Below are positions 16,127 through 23,874 of a stretch of 36,846 nucleotides of DNA, piece after piece. The translations under genes were made by a program, and so were the position numbers. Each line of letters begins with the position of its first letter. Positions within the stretch are counted from its first letter, which is position 1. The notes under the pieces were generated by a model. It saw nothing but the letters and a program-made list of their open reading frames with translations, was not told the origin of the DNA and did no database searches. This DNA comes from Xanthobacteraceae bacterium (GTDB lineage: Bacteria; Pseudomonadota; Alphaproteobacteria; Rhizobiales; Xanthobacteraceae): contig JAIESI010000314.1 of assembly GCA_019746135.1 (NCBI GenBank), forward strand, positions 1 through 36,846, given 5' to 3'.

Positions 16127-16863
16127 TGACCGGGTCGCTGCTGCAGGTCGAAAATCTGGGCAAGCGTTTCGGCGGCTTCGTCGCGCTCGACGGGATCAAC
16201 CTCTCGGTCCGCCAGGGCGAGCGCCTCGGTCTGATCGGTCCGAACGGCTCGGGCAAGTCGACGCTGGTCAATTGCATGTGCGGCACGCTGCAGAACGAGA
16301 CCGGCACGGTCGAGTTCGACGGCCATGCCATGAACGGCCTCGCCGCGCATCAGCGCACCCACCGCGGCATGGCGCGCAGCTTCCAGCTGCCGCGGCCGTT
16401 CGTGACGCTGACGGTTGCGGAAAACCTGCGTATTCCGCTCCTCTACACCGCGCACAACCGCCGCGGCCGGCATCTGACGCAGGCGGAGAGCGAATCCCGC
16501 TGCGAGGAGCTGGCCGGCCTCGTCGGCCTTGCGCCCAAGCTCCACCGCCTGCCGCGCGACCTGACCCAGGTCGAGATGCGCAAGCTCGAGCTCGCCCGCG
16601 CCATCGCCGCCGATCCCAAGCTCCTGATCGCCGACGAGTCGATGGCCGGCCTGTCGCAGTCCGAGGTCGACGACATCGTCGCATTGCTGATCACGCTCAA
16701 CGAGCGCGGTATCACCGTGATCATGATCGAGCATATCATGCGCGCGGTGATGGCGTTCTCGCAGCGGCTGGTGGTGCTGGTCTCCGGCAAGAAAATTGCC
16801 GATGGCCGTCCCGATGAGGTCGTCAACAACCCCGAGGTGATCGGAGCCTACCTTGGCCAGTAG
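16126..16863 (+). CDS. livG: ABC transporter ATP-binding protein (LivG family), cluster 3, atypical signature
   Basis: 245 residues. Walker A is GPNGSGKST and Walker B is LLIADESMAGLS, with the switch region MIEHIMRAVM. The signature is unusual: where LSGGQ is expected it reads LTQVEMRKLE, with neither glycine. Several LivG subfamilies have drifted here (LTLVE or LTLGQ types), so activity is likely kept, with the partner LivF supplying a canonical signature. ATG overlaps the livM stop; the C-terminus GAYLGQ overlaps the TTG start of livF by 11 bases. Confidence 0.9.
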   Translation: MTGSLLQVENLGKRFGGFVALDGINLSVRQGERLGLIGPNGSGKSTLVNCMCGTLQNETGTVEFDGHAMNGLAAHQRTHRGMARSFQLPRPFVTLTVAENLRIPLLYTAHNRRGRHLTQAESESRCEELAGLVGLAPKLHRLPRDLTQVEMRKLELARAIAADPKLLIADESMAGLSQSEVDDIVALLITLNERGITVIMIEHIMRAVMAFSQRLVVLVSGKKIADGRPDEVVNNPEVIGAYLGQ

Positions 16864-17584
16864 CATCACCATCGAAAAGGTCGACGCGGCCTACGGCGCG
16901 GTGCGCGTGCTCGAGGAGGTCACGGTCGACGCCAGGCCCGGCGAGACCGTGGTGCTGCTCGGCACCAACGGCAACGGCAAGAGCACGCTCATGAAATGCA
17001 TCATGGGCATCGTGCGGCCGCGGTCGGGGCGCATCACCGCCGATATCGACGGCGTGCGGCACGATCTCACGAGCCTCACCACCGAGCAGATCGTCGATCT
17101 CGGCATCGCCCTGGTTCCGGAAGGCCGCCGGCTGTTCCCGAAGCTGACCGTCGAGGAGAACCTCGCGCTCGGCGCGTTCCGGCCGACCGCTCGCGCGCAG
17201 ATCAGGCAGAACCTCGACGCCTGCTTCGAGACCTTCCCTCGGCTCGCCGAGCGGCGAAAGCAGCTTGCCGGCTCGATGTCGGGCGGCGAGCAGCAGATGC
17301 TGGCGCTCGGCCGCGCGCTGATGCTGGCGCCGAAAATCCTGCTGGTCGACGAGCCGTCGGTCGGCCTTGCGCCGATCCTGGTCAGCCGGACGATCGACAA
17401 GATCAAGGAGCTGAAGGAAAAGCTCAGCCTGACGGTGCTGATGGCCGAGCAGAACTTCAACCAGGCGATCCGCATCGCCGACCGCGGCTACGTCATCGTC
17501 CACGGCAAGATCGCGTTTGCCGGCAATTCGGCGGACGAGCTCAACAACAACGACCTGATCCGGAAGTTTTATCTGGGTCTTTAG
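16853..17584 (+). CDS. livF: ABC transporter ATP-binding protein (LivF family), cluster 3
   Basis: 243 residues from TTG 16853 (MASSITIEKVDAAYG); the start lies inside the codons for the conserved YLG of LivG, the same arrangement as in cluster 2. Walker A GTNGNGKST, signature MSGGEQQML, Walker B LLVDEPSVGLAP, and MAEQNFNQAIRIA at the switch. Slightly longer than the cluster 1 form because of an inserted segment (TADIDGVRHDLTSL) after Walker A. Last gene of cluster 3; GC content drops sharply after its stop. Confidence 0.9.
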   Translation: MASSITIEKVDAAYGAVRVLEEVTVDARPGETVVLLGTNGNGKSTLMKCIMGIVRPRSGRITADIDGVRHDLTSLTTEQIVDLGIALVPEGRRLFPKLTVEENLALGAFRPTARAQIRQNLDACFETFPRLAERRKQLAGSMSGGEQQMLALGRALMLAPKILLVDEPSVGLAPILVSRTIDKIKELKEKLSLTVLMAEQNFNQAIRIADRGYVIVHGKIAFAGNSADELNNNDLIRKFYLGL

Positions 17585-17670
17585 CGAGCCGCGCGCTGGA
17601 CTCATTCTCGAATTAAATCAATAGTTTAGACCTGCGCTCGTTTCCAGCGGCATTTGATTGTCCTGCAGGA

Positions 17671-17693
17671 TGCTATACTTAGCGCCGTGGAGA
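17671..17693 (+). promoter_or_regulatory. Extended -10 promoter and ribosome site for the nucleotidyltransferase module
   Basis: TGCTATACT (17671-17679) is a good extended -10, which can work without a strong -35; TTGATT at 17654-17659 is too close (14 bases). GTGGAGA (17687-17693) is the likely ribosome site for the ATG at 17703. The region just upstream is distinctly AT-rich for this window. Confidence 0.45.
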
Positions 17694-17702
17694 CGTGTCG
17701 AT

Positions 17703-17960
17703 ATGAACCCGGCCCTGATCCTGACGACCGTCAACGCGCCGCACAGCAAGCAGCTGGACGCGCAGGAGCTTGTTCATTGCCTGCTCGACCATGAGGCCGC
17801 CAAGACCTTGCCTGGGCACATGTCTTCCTTCTTCGGCGAAGTGAAGCCCGAGCTGCAGTCTGCATTTGCCAGCCACTTCGGCATTTCGCATGCACAGCTT
17901 GCCGCGGCGGCCAAGGCATTCTCGATCTATTCGGGTCAATCCTATCCTCTCGCGTCGTGA
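17703..17960 (+). CDS. Unrecognised 85-residue protein, partner of the nucleotidyltransferase
   Basis: 85 residues from ATG 17703. I do not recognise the family. The protein is soluble and mostly helix-forming by composition, with motifs LDAQELVHCLLDHEAAKTL and FGISHAQLAAAAKAFSIYSG; the latter could be a short helical bundle. No clear helix-turn-helix can be claimed. Its stop overlaps the GTG of the next gene (GTGA), so the two are translationally coupled. That order, a small first gene followed by an AbiEii-like nucleotidyltransferase, is the usual antitoxin-then-toxin layout, so it is an antitoxin candidate by position only. Confidence 0.65.
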   Translation: MNPALILTTVNAPHSKQLDAQELVHCLLDHEAAKTLPGHMSSFFGEVKPELQSAFASHFGISHAQLAAAAKAFSIYSGQSYPLAS

Positions 17961-18625
17961 GTGCTTTGGCCGATCGTCCCCATTGGGCTCGCCTGTTTCG
18001 GGTGGCCTGCAGTCTGATCCGTCAGGTCAACTCACCGGTGCCGCTAATCGACCGCTCGAATTGGTCGTTCGGCGGTGGAACCGCCATGATGCTGCAAATC
18101 GACCATCGCGAAAGCCGCGACGTCGATATTTTCTTACAGGATCCGCAACTCCTTTCATTGCTTGACCCCGACAGACGCGACTTCGATTTCGAACTCCGGC
18201 CAAGCGCTCATGACGGCGACGGAGCAAAATTTCTGAAGTTGGTGTTCGAAAATGTCGGCGAGATCGACTTTATTGTCGGCCAGCCGCGGACGGCAAATGC
18301 TACGACCCGTCGGGAGATTGAGGGTGAAGATGTCCTTTTGGAAACCATCCCTGAAATCATCACCAAAAAGATTGTCTATCGCGGAACGAATATAAGGCCT
18401 CGCGACATTTTCGATATCGCTGCGGCGAGCGAAGACTACGCCGACACGATCATCGCGGAATTGCGTTCATATTGGCAAGCGACTGCGACTGCGCTCGCAC
18501 GGCTTGAGCAACTCAATCCCGAGTTCGTCAACAACGCGATCTCACAGTTGCTGATCCGGCAAAAATTCTCTGCGACCGCCAAGACTGCGATCGAACATGC
18601 TCGGCGGTTGCTACGAGCTGTTTGA
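17957..18625 (+). CDS. Nucleotidyltransferase of the AbiEii/AbiGii toxin type
   Basis: 222 residues from GTG 17957. The nucleotidyltransferase core is clear: FGGGTAMMLQIDHRESRDVDIFL, with G39-G41, HRES (50-53), and the metal-binding D55 and D57; D104 in GEIDFIVG is a candidate third acidic residue. The motif KKIVYRGTNIRPRDIFDIAA matches the conserved second block of the family. Characterised relatives (AbiEii, MenT) transfer nucleotides, in some cases to tRNA, and act as toxins in abortive infection or toxin-antitoxin pairs. Codon and base use differ from the neighbours: three sampled 60-base lines give 50, 57 and 45% GC, against 67% in a sampled livF line. This suggests horizontal transfer. 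Confidence 0.85.
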   Translation: MSALADRPHWARLFRVACSLIRQVNSPVPLIDRSNWSFGGGTAMMLQIDHRESRDVDIFLQDPQLLSLLDPDRRDFDFELRPSAHDGDGAKFLKLVFENVGEIDFIVGQPRTANATTRREIEGEDVLLETIPEIITKKIVYRGTNIRPRDIFDIAAASEDYADTIIAELRSYWQATATALARLEQLNPEFVNNAISQLLIRQKFSATAKTAIEHARRLLRAV

Positions 18626-18693
18626 GAACACGAGGACGCGCGGGTGCGCTGTCGCTGCACTGCGCGCCGCGTGGTGTGGCGGACACAAGCCGG

Positions 18694-19167
18694 TTACGCC
18701 GCCTTCTGTTTCGGCGCGCCGAACGGCTTGCCGGCCTGGTAGACGCGGTCCGGCGGGATTTCCGGCGTCGGGCGTCCCTCGACCTTGCCGTCGAAGGTCA
18801 GCTCCATCATCACGCCGCTCGGGTCGTGCACGAAGATCTGCCACAGCGAGGTGCCGGGCACGATCGCCGCGCGCCAGTCGTAGCCGAGCTTCTTCACCCG
18901 CTCCAGGCACTCGTCCCAGCCCTTGATCGTCAGGCTGACGTGATCGAGCGAGCCGGTGCCGTAGGGCGTCTTGCCGTCGACCAGCGCAGGCCCGCCGGCA
19001 TAGATGTGGACGATCGGCACGTTGTCGCCGGCCGCGATCCATGCGCCGGGGAAACCAAAGTCCGGGCGATGCACGAGCTTCATGCCGAGCACGTCGGTGT
19101 AGAACTTCACCGTGGCATCGAGGTCGTTGGTCTTGATCGCGACGTGGAACAGGCCGGTGACTTCCAT
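18694..19167 (-). CDS. VOC-family (glyoxalase/dioxygenase fold) protein
   Basis: 157 residues, starting MEVTGLFHVAIKTNDLDATVKFY. Paired beta-alpha-beta-beta-beta modules of the vicinal oxygen chelate fold are visible; candidate metal ligands are H8, the histidine in LDHVSLTIKG, and the glutamate in GVMMELTF. Members include glyoxalases, epimerases and extradiol dioxygenases. A good ribosome site (AGAGGG) precedes the ATG. It lies downstream of the binding-protein gene at 19270-20535 on the same strand, 102 bases away with a hairpin between, so they are probably co-transcribed. It is related to, but clearly different from, the VOC protein at 20754. Confidence 0.8.
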   Translation of the reverse strand: MEVTGLFHVAIKTNDLDATVKFYTDVLGMKLVHRPDFGFPGAWIAAGDNVPIVHIYAGGPALVDGKTPYGTGSLDHVSLTIKGWDECLERVKKLGYDWRAAIVPGTSLWQIFVHDPSGVMMELTFDGKVEGRPTPEIPPDRVYQAGKPFGAPKQKAA

Positions 19168-19196
19168 GGCACCCTCTTGCTATCCGGAATGAGAAA

Positions 19197-19223
19197 CGCC
19201 GCGCGGAGCGGGTCCGCGCGGCG
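19197..19223 (-). promoter_or_regulatory. Intercistronic hairpin after binding-protein gene 3
   Basis: CGCCGCGCGGA (19197-19207), loop GCGGG, TCCGCGCGGCG (19213-19223): a perfect 11-bp stem. On the minus strand it lies 46 bases beyond the binding-protein stop and 29 bases before the VOC start. A third case of an 11-bp GC stem right after a Liv-type binding-protein gene in this window. A smaller GGGGC/GCCCC stem lies between it and the stop, near 19237-19252. Confidence 0.55.
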
Positions 19224-19269
19224 CTATTCTAGCAGTGGGGCCTGCGCCCCGCAGCAGCTATTGCGAGAG

Positions 19270-20535
19270 CTACCTGGCCTTCTCGAACGGATAGATGAGA
19301 TTGCCGGTCTTCAGATTGTCCGGCGTCAGCACGGTCTGGTAATCCATGCTGCGCCAGGTCTCCAGCCCCGCACCCTGCTTGATGTTGTGGTACTGCACCT
19401 GCAGCATGCCGGACTTCTTCCACTCGCCGTTGTCGCCGAACTCGATCTCGCCGTGGATCGTCTTGAACTTGTTCTTCTTGATGTAGGCGGCGAGGTCCGC
19501 GTCCTTCAGTGTCTTGGCGCCCTTGACGGCCTGCTCCAGGATCTGGGCGTAGGCGTAGCCCCAGCCGCCGAGGTAGTAGCCGAGCGCATCGACGCCGGCC
19601 GCCTGCGCCTTCGACTGGTACTTCTTGAAGAACTCCTCGGTGCCTTCGTAGTACATCTTCTTGTCCGGCACCCAGGTCTCGTAGTTGGTCCAGCCGTTGA
19701 GCAGATGGCCGAGCTGGCTCTTGATGCCGGTCGCCTGCAGGCCGACCATCGCGCCGCCGATCATCTTCGGCTTGAAGCCGACTTCGTTCACCGCCTTCAC
19801 CAGGCCGACCGAGTCAAGCGGATAGGAACAGACCGCCACGACGTCGGGATTGGCCGCCGCGATCGCGCGCACCACCGGCGTGAAGTCGGCCGTGGTCGGC
19901 GGATAGGCGCGGTCATAGACCGTGCGCAGCCCCGCCTTCTTGGCGTTGTCCTTGGCGCCGTCGCAGGCGTTCTTGGAGAATTCCTGGTCGGCGGCGATGA
20001 ACGCCACGGTCTGCGGTTTTGGATTCTGCGCCGCCGCCATCTCGAAGAAGCCGGTGGTGAAGGACGGCTTCGGATCGGGCCCGGACGGGATCATGGCGAA
20101 GAACTTGTCGTACTTGAACTCGGTGTTCACGCCGAGGCCGAACAGGATGATGTAGAGCTTCTGCTTCTGCATCACGACCGGCATGCCGGCAGCCGCCGGC
20201 ACGGTCGCGTAGGGGCCGAGTACGAGATCGACTTTGTCGACGTCGAGCAGCTTGGTGTAGATGCCCGGCACCGGCGCGGACTGGCTCTGGTCATCGTAAT
20301 AAATGAGCTTGACCGGACGCCCGAGCAGACCGCCCTTCGCGTTGACCTCTTCCTCCCAGATCTGCAGGCCGAGCAGCGCCTGCTTGCCGTTCGGCGACAG
20401 CGGCCCGGTCAGCGACATCGAGAAGCCGATCTTGATCGGCTCACCGGATTGCGCCTTGGCGGGACCCGCCGAAGGCAACGCCAGCGCCAATACGCCGGCG
20501 GCAGCAAACAAACCAAGCTTCAAGCGTCGAAGCAT
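19270..20535 (-). CDS. Periplasmic ligand-binding protein of a Liv-type ABC transporter, probably serving cluster 3
   Basis: 421 residues with a Sec signal peptide (MLRRLKLGL, hydrophobic core, likely cleavage after AKA at residue 28). The mature start is EPIKIGFSMSLTGPLSPNGKQ, a Peripla_BP_6 pattern. It lacks the SRDFPP-type C-terminus of the other two binding proteins, so it is a different branch. The ATG is preceded by GGGAGG. Cluster 3 (14183-17584) has no binding protein of its own, and this is the nearest one; it lies on the other strand beyond the nucleotidyltransferase module, so the pairing is inferred. The ligand is unknown. Confidence 0.88.
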   Translation of the reverse strand: MLRRLKLGLFAAAGVLALALPSAGPAKAQSGEPIKIGFSMSLTGPLSPNGKQALLGLQIWEEEVNAKGGLLGRPVKLIYYDDQSQSAPVPGIYTKLLDVDKVDLVLGPYATVPAAAGMPVVMQKQKLYIILFGLGVNTEFKYDKFFAMIPSGPDPKPSFTTGFFEMAAAQNPKPQTVAFIAADQEFSKNACDGAKDNAKKAGLRTVYDRAYPPTTADFTPVVRAIAAANPDVVAVCSYPLDSVGLVKAVNEVGFKPKMIGGAMVGLQATGIKSQLGHLLNGWTNYETWVPDKKMYYEGTEEFFKKYQSKAQAAGVDALGYYLGGWGYAYAQILEQAVKGAKTLKDADLAAYIKKNKFKTIHGEIEFGDNGEWKKSGMLQVQYHNIKQGAGLETWRSMDYQTVLTPDNLKTGNLIYPFEKAR

Positions 20536-20753
20536 CGTGCATCCTCCCAGGGTAAAAGGCGTTTTGCCGCATATTAGGCGGTTTCAAAGCTGCCGGGCTA
20601 GGGCCGACTGAGGCAGAATGCCGCCGCTTGTCCGTCCCACGGGCTTCGGTGGGCCGCGCAGAGGGTCCCCTTTTGGCCGTGGGCCGTCCGGTGCTAAAAA
20701 CGGCGGCGGGCTCGCATGGGCCCGGCGCTGGCATGGCTTCAAGGAGGTTCGCG

Positions 20754-21221
20754 ATGCCCCTGAATTACATGGAACACTTCCTCCTGCAGACGGAAGACAT
20801 CGAGGCGACGAAGGACTGGTACGTCAAGGTTCTCGGCTTCCGCGTCGGCCCCGCGCCGGACTTCAAGTTTCCGGTCTACTGGCTCTACCTCGGCGACCGC
20901 GACGTGCTGCACATCACCACCGGCGGCAAGAACGTCAGCGACAATCGCAAGAAATACGTCGGCCAGCAGTCCGAAGCTTCGACCGGCACCGGCGTGATCG
21001 ACCACATCGGCTTCCGCACCACCGGCCTGCACGAGATGATCGACCATCTCAACAGGCACAACATCGAGTTCAAGGAGCGTCAGGTCGACGATCAGGGACT
21101 CTATCAGCTCTTCCTGTTCGATCCGAACGGCGTGAAGATCGAGCTCAACTTCGCCAACGCGGAGGCCAAGGGCCGCAAGCCGCAGCTCTCGGCGAAGGAT
21201 CTGACGCCCGCAACGAATTGA
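20754..21221 (+). CDS. VOC-family (glyoxalase/dioxygenase fold) protein
   Basis: 155 residues from ATG 20754, which has a near-perfect ribosome site AAGGAGG. VOC-fold pattern: [23 protein letters not shown], then [18 protein letters not shown], and GVKIELNF at the end; H8, the later histidines and the final glutamate are candidate metal ligands. The frame is open further upstream, but the ribosome site and the fold's usual start fix the ATG. It is divergent from the binding-protein gene at 20535, with a 218-base gap that must hold both promoters. The substrate is unknown; the downstream cyclase suggests a shared pathway. Confidence 0.82.
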   Translation: MPLNYMEHFLLQTEDIEATKDWYVKVLGFRVGPAPDFKFPVYWLYLGDRDVLHITTGGKNVSDNRKKYVGQQSEASTGTGVIDHIGFRTTGLHEMIDHLNRHNIEFKERQVDDQGLYQLFLFDPNGVKIELNFANAEAKGRKPQLSAKDLTPATN

Positions 21222-21244
21222 GATCGAAGCACAAACCCATCAGC

Positions 21245-21370
21245 GTCATGGCCGGGCACAGCCGTCCGAAGGACGGCGTCGCTTCGCTCGCCTATGTCCC
21301 GGCCATCCACGTCTTTGGTGCAGCGAAGACGGCAAGGCGTGGATGCCAGACACAAGGCCGGGCATGACGT
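21245..21370. repeat. Palindromic dispersed repeat between VOC and cyclase genes
   Basis: It contains hairpin GCCGTCC-GAA-GGACGGC and the paired segments ATGGCCGGGC / CCCGGCCAT. Positions 21260-21296 are a 37-base exact reverse complement of 13834-13870. A second inverted pair, CATCCACG and CGTGGATG, follows. The repeat ends just before the cyclase start, so its transcript structure could affect that gene. Confidence 0.65.
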
Positions 21371-21390
21371 GGCAAGAATGGAGCCAGACC

Positions 21391-22164
21391 ATGCCGCGCC
21401 AGATCATCGACATTTCAATCCCGGTGCAGAACGACGTCGCCGCCGATCCGCCTGGATACGGGCCGAGCATCCGCTACTTCGACCACAAGAAGACGGCGGA
21501 AGAGGTCTGCCAGTTCTTCCCCGGATTGACCATCGATGAGCTGCCGGACCGCGAAGGCTGGGCGATCGAATGGATCAAGCTGTCGACCCACTGCGGCACG
21601 CATCTCGACGCGCCGTATCACTTCGCCTCGACGATGGACCAGGGCAAGCGCGCGGCGACCATCGACGAGATCCCGCTCGAATGGTGCTTCCAGCCGGCGG
21701 TGAAGCTCGACTTCCGGCATTTCGAAAGCGGCTATGTCGTCACCGCGAAGGACGTGGAAGCCGAGCTCAAGCGCATCGGCCACACCTTGTCGCCGCTCGA
21801 GATCGTCGTGGTCAACACCAGCGCCGGCGCGGCCTATGGCAAGCCTGACTATGTCGCGACCGGCTGCGGCATGGGCCGCGAGGCTACGCTCTACCTGCTG
21901 GAGCGCGGCGTGCGCGTCACCGGCACCGACGGCTGGAGCTGGGACGCACCGTTCGTCTACACCAAGGCAAGGTATGCCGAGACGCACGATCCCAAGATCA
22001 TCTGGGAGGGTCACCGGGCTGGCCGCGAGATCGGCTATTGCCACATCGAGAAGCTGCACAACCTCGACAAGCTGCCGTCCAAGGGTTTCATGGTGAGCTG
22101 CTTCCCAGTGAAGATCCACGCCGCCTCGGCGGGCTGGACGCGCGCCATCGCCATCATCGATTAG
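21391..22164 (+). CDS. Cyclase-family metal hydrolase (kynurenine formamidase-like fold)
   Basis: 257 residues from ATG 21391, with GGAG upstream; an ATG at 21364 is an alternative. The signature [12 protein letters not shown] (67-78) gives the HxGTHxDxPxH zinc site: H67, H71, D73, H77. The N-terminus [16 protein letters not shown] and the block [16 protein letters not shown] are also typical of the cyclase family (PF04199). Members hydrolyse amides or lactones, for example N-formylkynurenine or isatin. It follows a VOC gene and precedes a TTT transporter, so it may open an imported or oxidised ring product. The exact substrate is not visible. Confidence 0.85.
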   Translation: MPRQIIDISIPVQNDVAADPPGYGPSIRYFDHKKTAEEVCQFFPGLTIDELPDREGWAIEWIKLSTHCGTHLDAPYHFASTMDQGKRAATIDEIPLEWCFQPAVKLDFRHFESGYVVTAKDVEAELKRIGHTLSPLEIVVVNTSAGAAYGKPDYVATGCGMGREATLYLLERGVRVTGTDGWSWDAPFVYTKARYAETHDPKIIWEGHRAGREIGYCHIEKLHNLDKLPSKGFMVSCFPVKIHAASAGWTRAIAIID

Positions 22165-22181
22165 CCACGCATCCGGCAAAT

Positions 22182-22203
22182 GCCGGCGCATTGTTGCGCC
22201 GGC
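22182..22203 (+). terminator. Terminator-like hairpin after the cyclase gene
   Basis: GCCGGCGCA (22182-22190), loop TTGT, TGCGCCGGC (22195-22203): a perfect 9-bp stem starting 17 bases after the cyclase stop. There is no T tract. It separates the VOC-cyclase unit from the TTT operon. The rest of the 231-base gap shows no gene. Confidence 0.45.
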
Positions 22204-22395
22204 TGCCGATTCGTGCGCCAGCGACCGCGCATGCCCAACCGGGCCATAAAACCCTGTATCTGCGGCGAGACAAGCCGCGTCTCCGGTTGCTCCGCGCCGG
22301 ACCTACCGCTACCATTCGGCGCGAAAAAACAGAGCCGACGTGACCTCAAGCCGCGCACCCACCGCGGTTGAGGACAGGCCAGAGGGAGAGAAAGA

Positions 22396-23370
22396 ATGGA
22401 CAGACGCCAATTCGTGGCGGGCACTGCCGCGTCCGCCGCTGCACTCGCCGCCGGGACCGCGCAGGCCCAGGAAGCCTATCCGTCGCGCGCCATCACCCTG
22501 ATCAATCCGTTTCCACCGGGCGGCGCAGCCGACGTGGTCGGCCGGCCGTTCGCGGCGGCGCTCGAGCCGATCGTCAAGCAGCCGGTGGTGATCGAGACCA
22601 AGGCCGGCGCGGCCGGCGCGGTCGGCGCCCAGTTCGCCGCCGCCGCGAAGCCCGATGGCTACACGCTGCTGGTCCACATCGTGTCGATCTCGGGCTTCGC
22701 CGAGATGGACAAATTGTTCGGCCGCCAGCCTAAATTCACCCGCGCCGACTTCATCCCGATCGCGCGCTTCACCGAAGGGCCGATGGTGATCGTGGTCAAC
22801 GACCAGACGCCGTACAAGACCCTGAAGGACCTGGTCGACGACGCCAAGAAGAAGCCGAACGAGATCGTGTTCAGCTCGTCCGGGCTCTACGGCGCGCTGC
22901 ATCTGCCGACCGCGTTGTTCCTGAGGGCTGCAGACTTGCAGATGCGCCATTTGCCGACCAACGGCGGCGGGCCCGCCCTGACGGCGGTGCTCGGCAACAA
23001 CTCGCAGGTGCTGGTGTCTTCCATCGCGGCCGCCATGAGCCAGATCCGCGCCGGCAAGCTTCGGGCGCTGGCCTGCTTCTCCAACAAGCGCGCAGCATCG
23101 CTGCCGAACGTGCCGACGCTGAAGGAGCTCGGCTACGACGTCGAGTTCTCGCTCTGGGTTGGACTGTTTGCGCCCAAAGGCACTCCGACCGAGATCGTCA
23201 ACAAGCTCCGGACCGAGTCGAAGAAGGCGGCCGACACCGAAGCCTTCAAGAAGGCGATCGACAACATCGGCGACGTGCCCGCCTATCTCGACCAGCCTGA
23301 ATTCGCCAAGTTCTGGGATGAGGACGCCAAGCGCGTCGAGGCCGCCGTCCAGGCCATCGGCAAGGTATGA
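22396..23370 (+). CDS. tctC: TTT-family periplasmic binding protein (TctC)
   Basis: 324 residues. Tat-like signal peptide (MDRRQFVAG..., likely cleavage near AQAQ, residue 24). The mature start YPSRAITLINPFPPGGAADVVGRP is the TctC/Bug hallmark, followed by VVIETKAGAAGAVGAQF and DGYTLL. These proteins bind carboxylates such as citrate, or aromatic acids and amides, in the periplasm. The ribosome site GAGGGAGAG is strong. The stop overlaps the tctB start (ATGA), so it is the cognate binding protein of the TctBA pair that follows. Confidence 0.9.
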   Translation: MDRRQFVAGTAASAAALAAGTAQAQEAYPSRAITLINPFPPGGAADVVGRPFAAALEPIVKQPVVIETKAGAAGAVGAQFAAAAKPDGYTLLVHIVSISGFAEMDKLFGRQPKFTRADFIPIARFTEGPMVIVVNDQTPYKTLKDLVDDAKKKPNEIVFSSSGLYGALHLPTALFLRAADLQMRHLPTNGGGPALTAVLGNNSQVLVSSIAAAMSQIRAGKLRALACFSNKRAASLPNVPTLKELGYDVEFSLWVGLFAPKGTPTEIVNKLRTESKKAADTEAFKKAIDNIGDVPAYLDQPEFAKFWDEDAKRVEAAVQAIGKV

Positions 23371-23858
23371 GTCTGAAAGCCGGCCCGGACCGCGGGCGTT
23401 CAGGCCAACGGATGATCCTGCGCAGAGACCATGTCGCCGGCGGCGTGTTCGTCGTCGGCGGCGCGCTCGTGTTCGCGATGAGCGGCGAATTGCCGTTCGG
23501 CACCCTCGCCTCGCCCGGCGCAGGGATGATGCCGAAGCTTGTGCTGATCCTCCTGATCGGCTTCGGCGCGGTGCTGATGCTGCGGGCCGGCGAAAGCCCG
23601 CCACTTGCCGACCTGCCCTGGACCGACTTCGTGCACGCCGCGACGATCGTCGCCGCGGCAACCGTCGCCATCGGCACCTACACGGTGATCGGCTTCATTC
23701 CGAGCATGTTTCTGCTGCTGTTTGCGCTGATCTGCATCGTCGAGCGCAGGAGCGTCTGGCGGGCGCTCGCTGTCAGCATCTGCGTGACTGTCGGCTCCTA
23801 TTACCTCTTCAATACGCTGCTGAAGTCTCCGCTGCCCGGGATGCCGTTCTGGCCATAG
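23367..23858 (+). CDS. tctB: TTT transporter small membrane subunit (TctB)
   Basis: 163 residues from ATG 23367, coupled to tctC by a four-base overlap. About four membrane segments, with FGTLASPGAGMMPKLV typical of TctB (the conserved P-x-x-P/G region after the first helix). A second ATG at 23412 (MILRRDHVAGG) would also give a plausible start with a shorter tail. TctB helps the large subunit TctA move the substrate with sodium or protons. tctA follows 16 bases later. Confidence 0.85.
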   Translation: MSLKAGPDRGRSGQRMILRRDHVAGGVFVVGGALVFAMSGELPFGTLASPGAGMMPKLVLILLIGFGAVLMLRAGESPPLADLPWTDFVHAATIVAAATVAIGTYTVIGFIPSMFLLLFALICIVERRSVWRALAVSICVTVGSYYLFNTLLKSPLPGMPFWP

Positions 23859-23874
23859 AGAAAAGCGCTCACGC

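Noticed and set aside
18622..20577. A 651-codon plus-strand open frame
   Set aside because: Antisense to the VOC and binding-protein genes, which show signal peptide and fold motifs; shadow frame.
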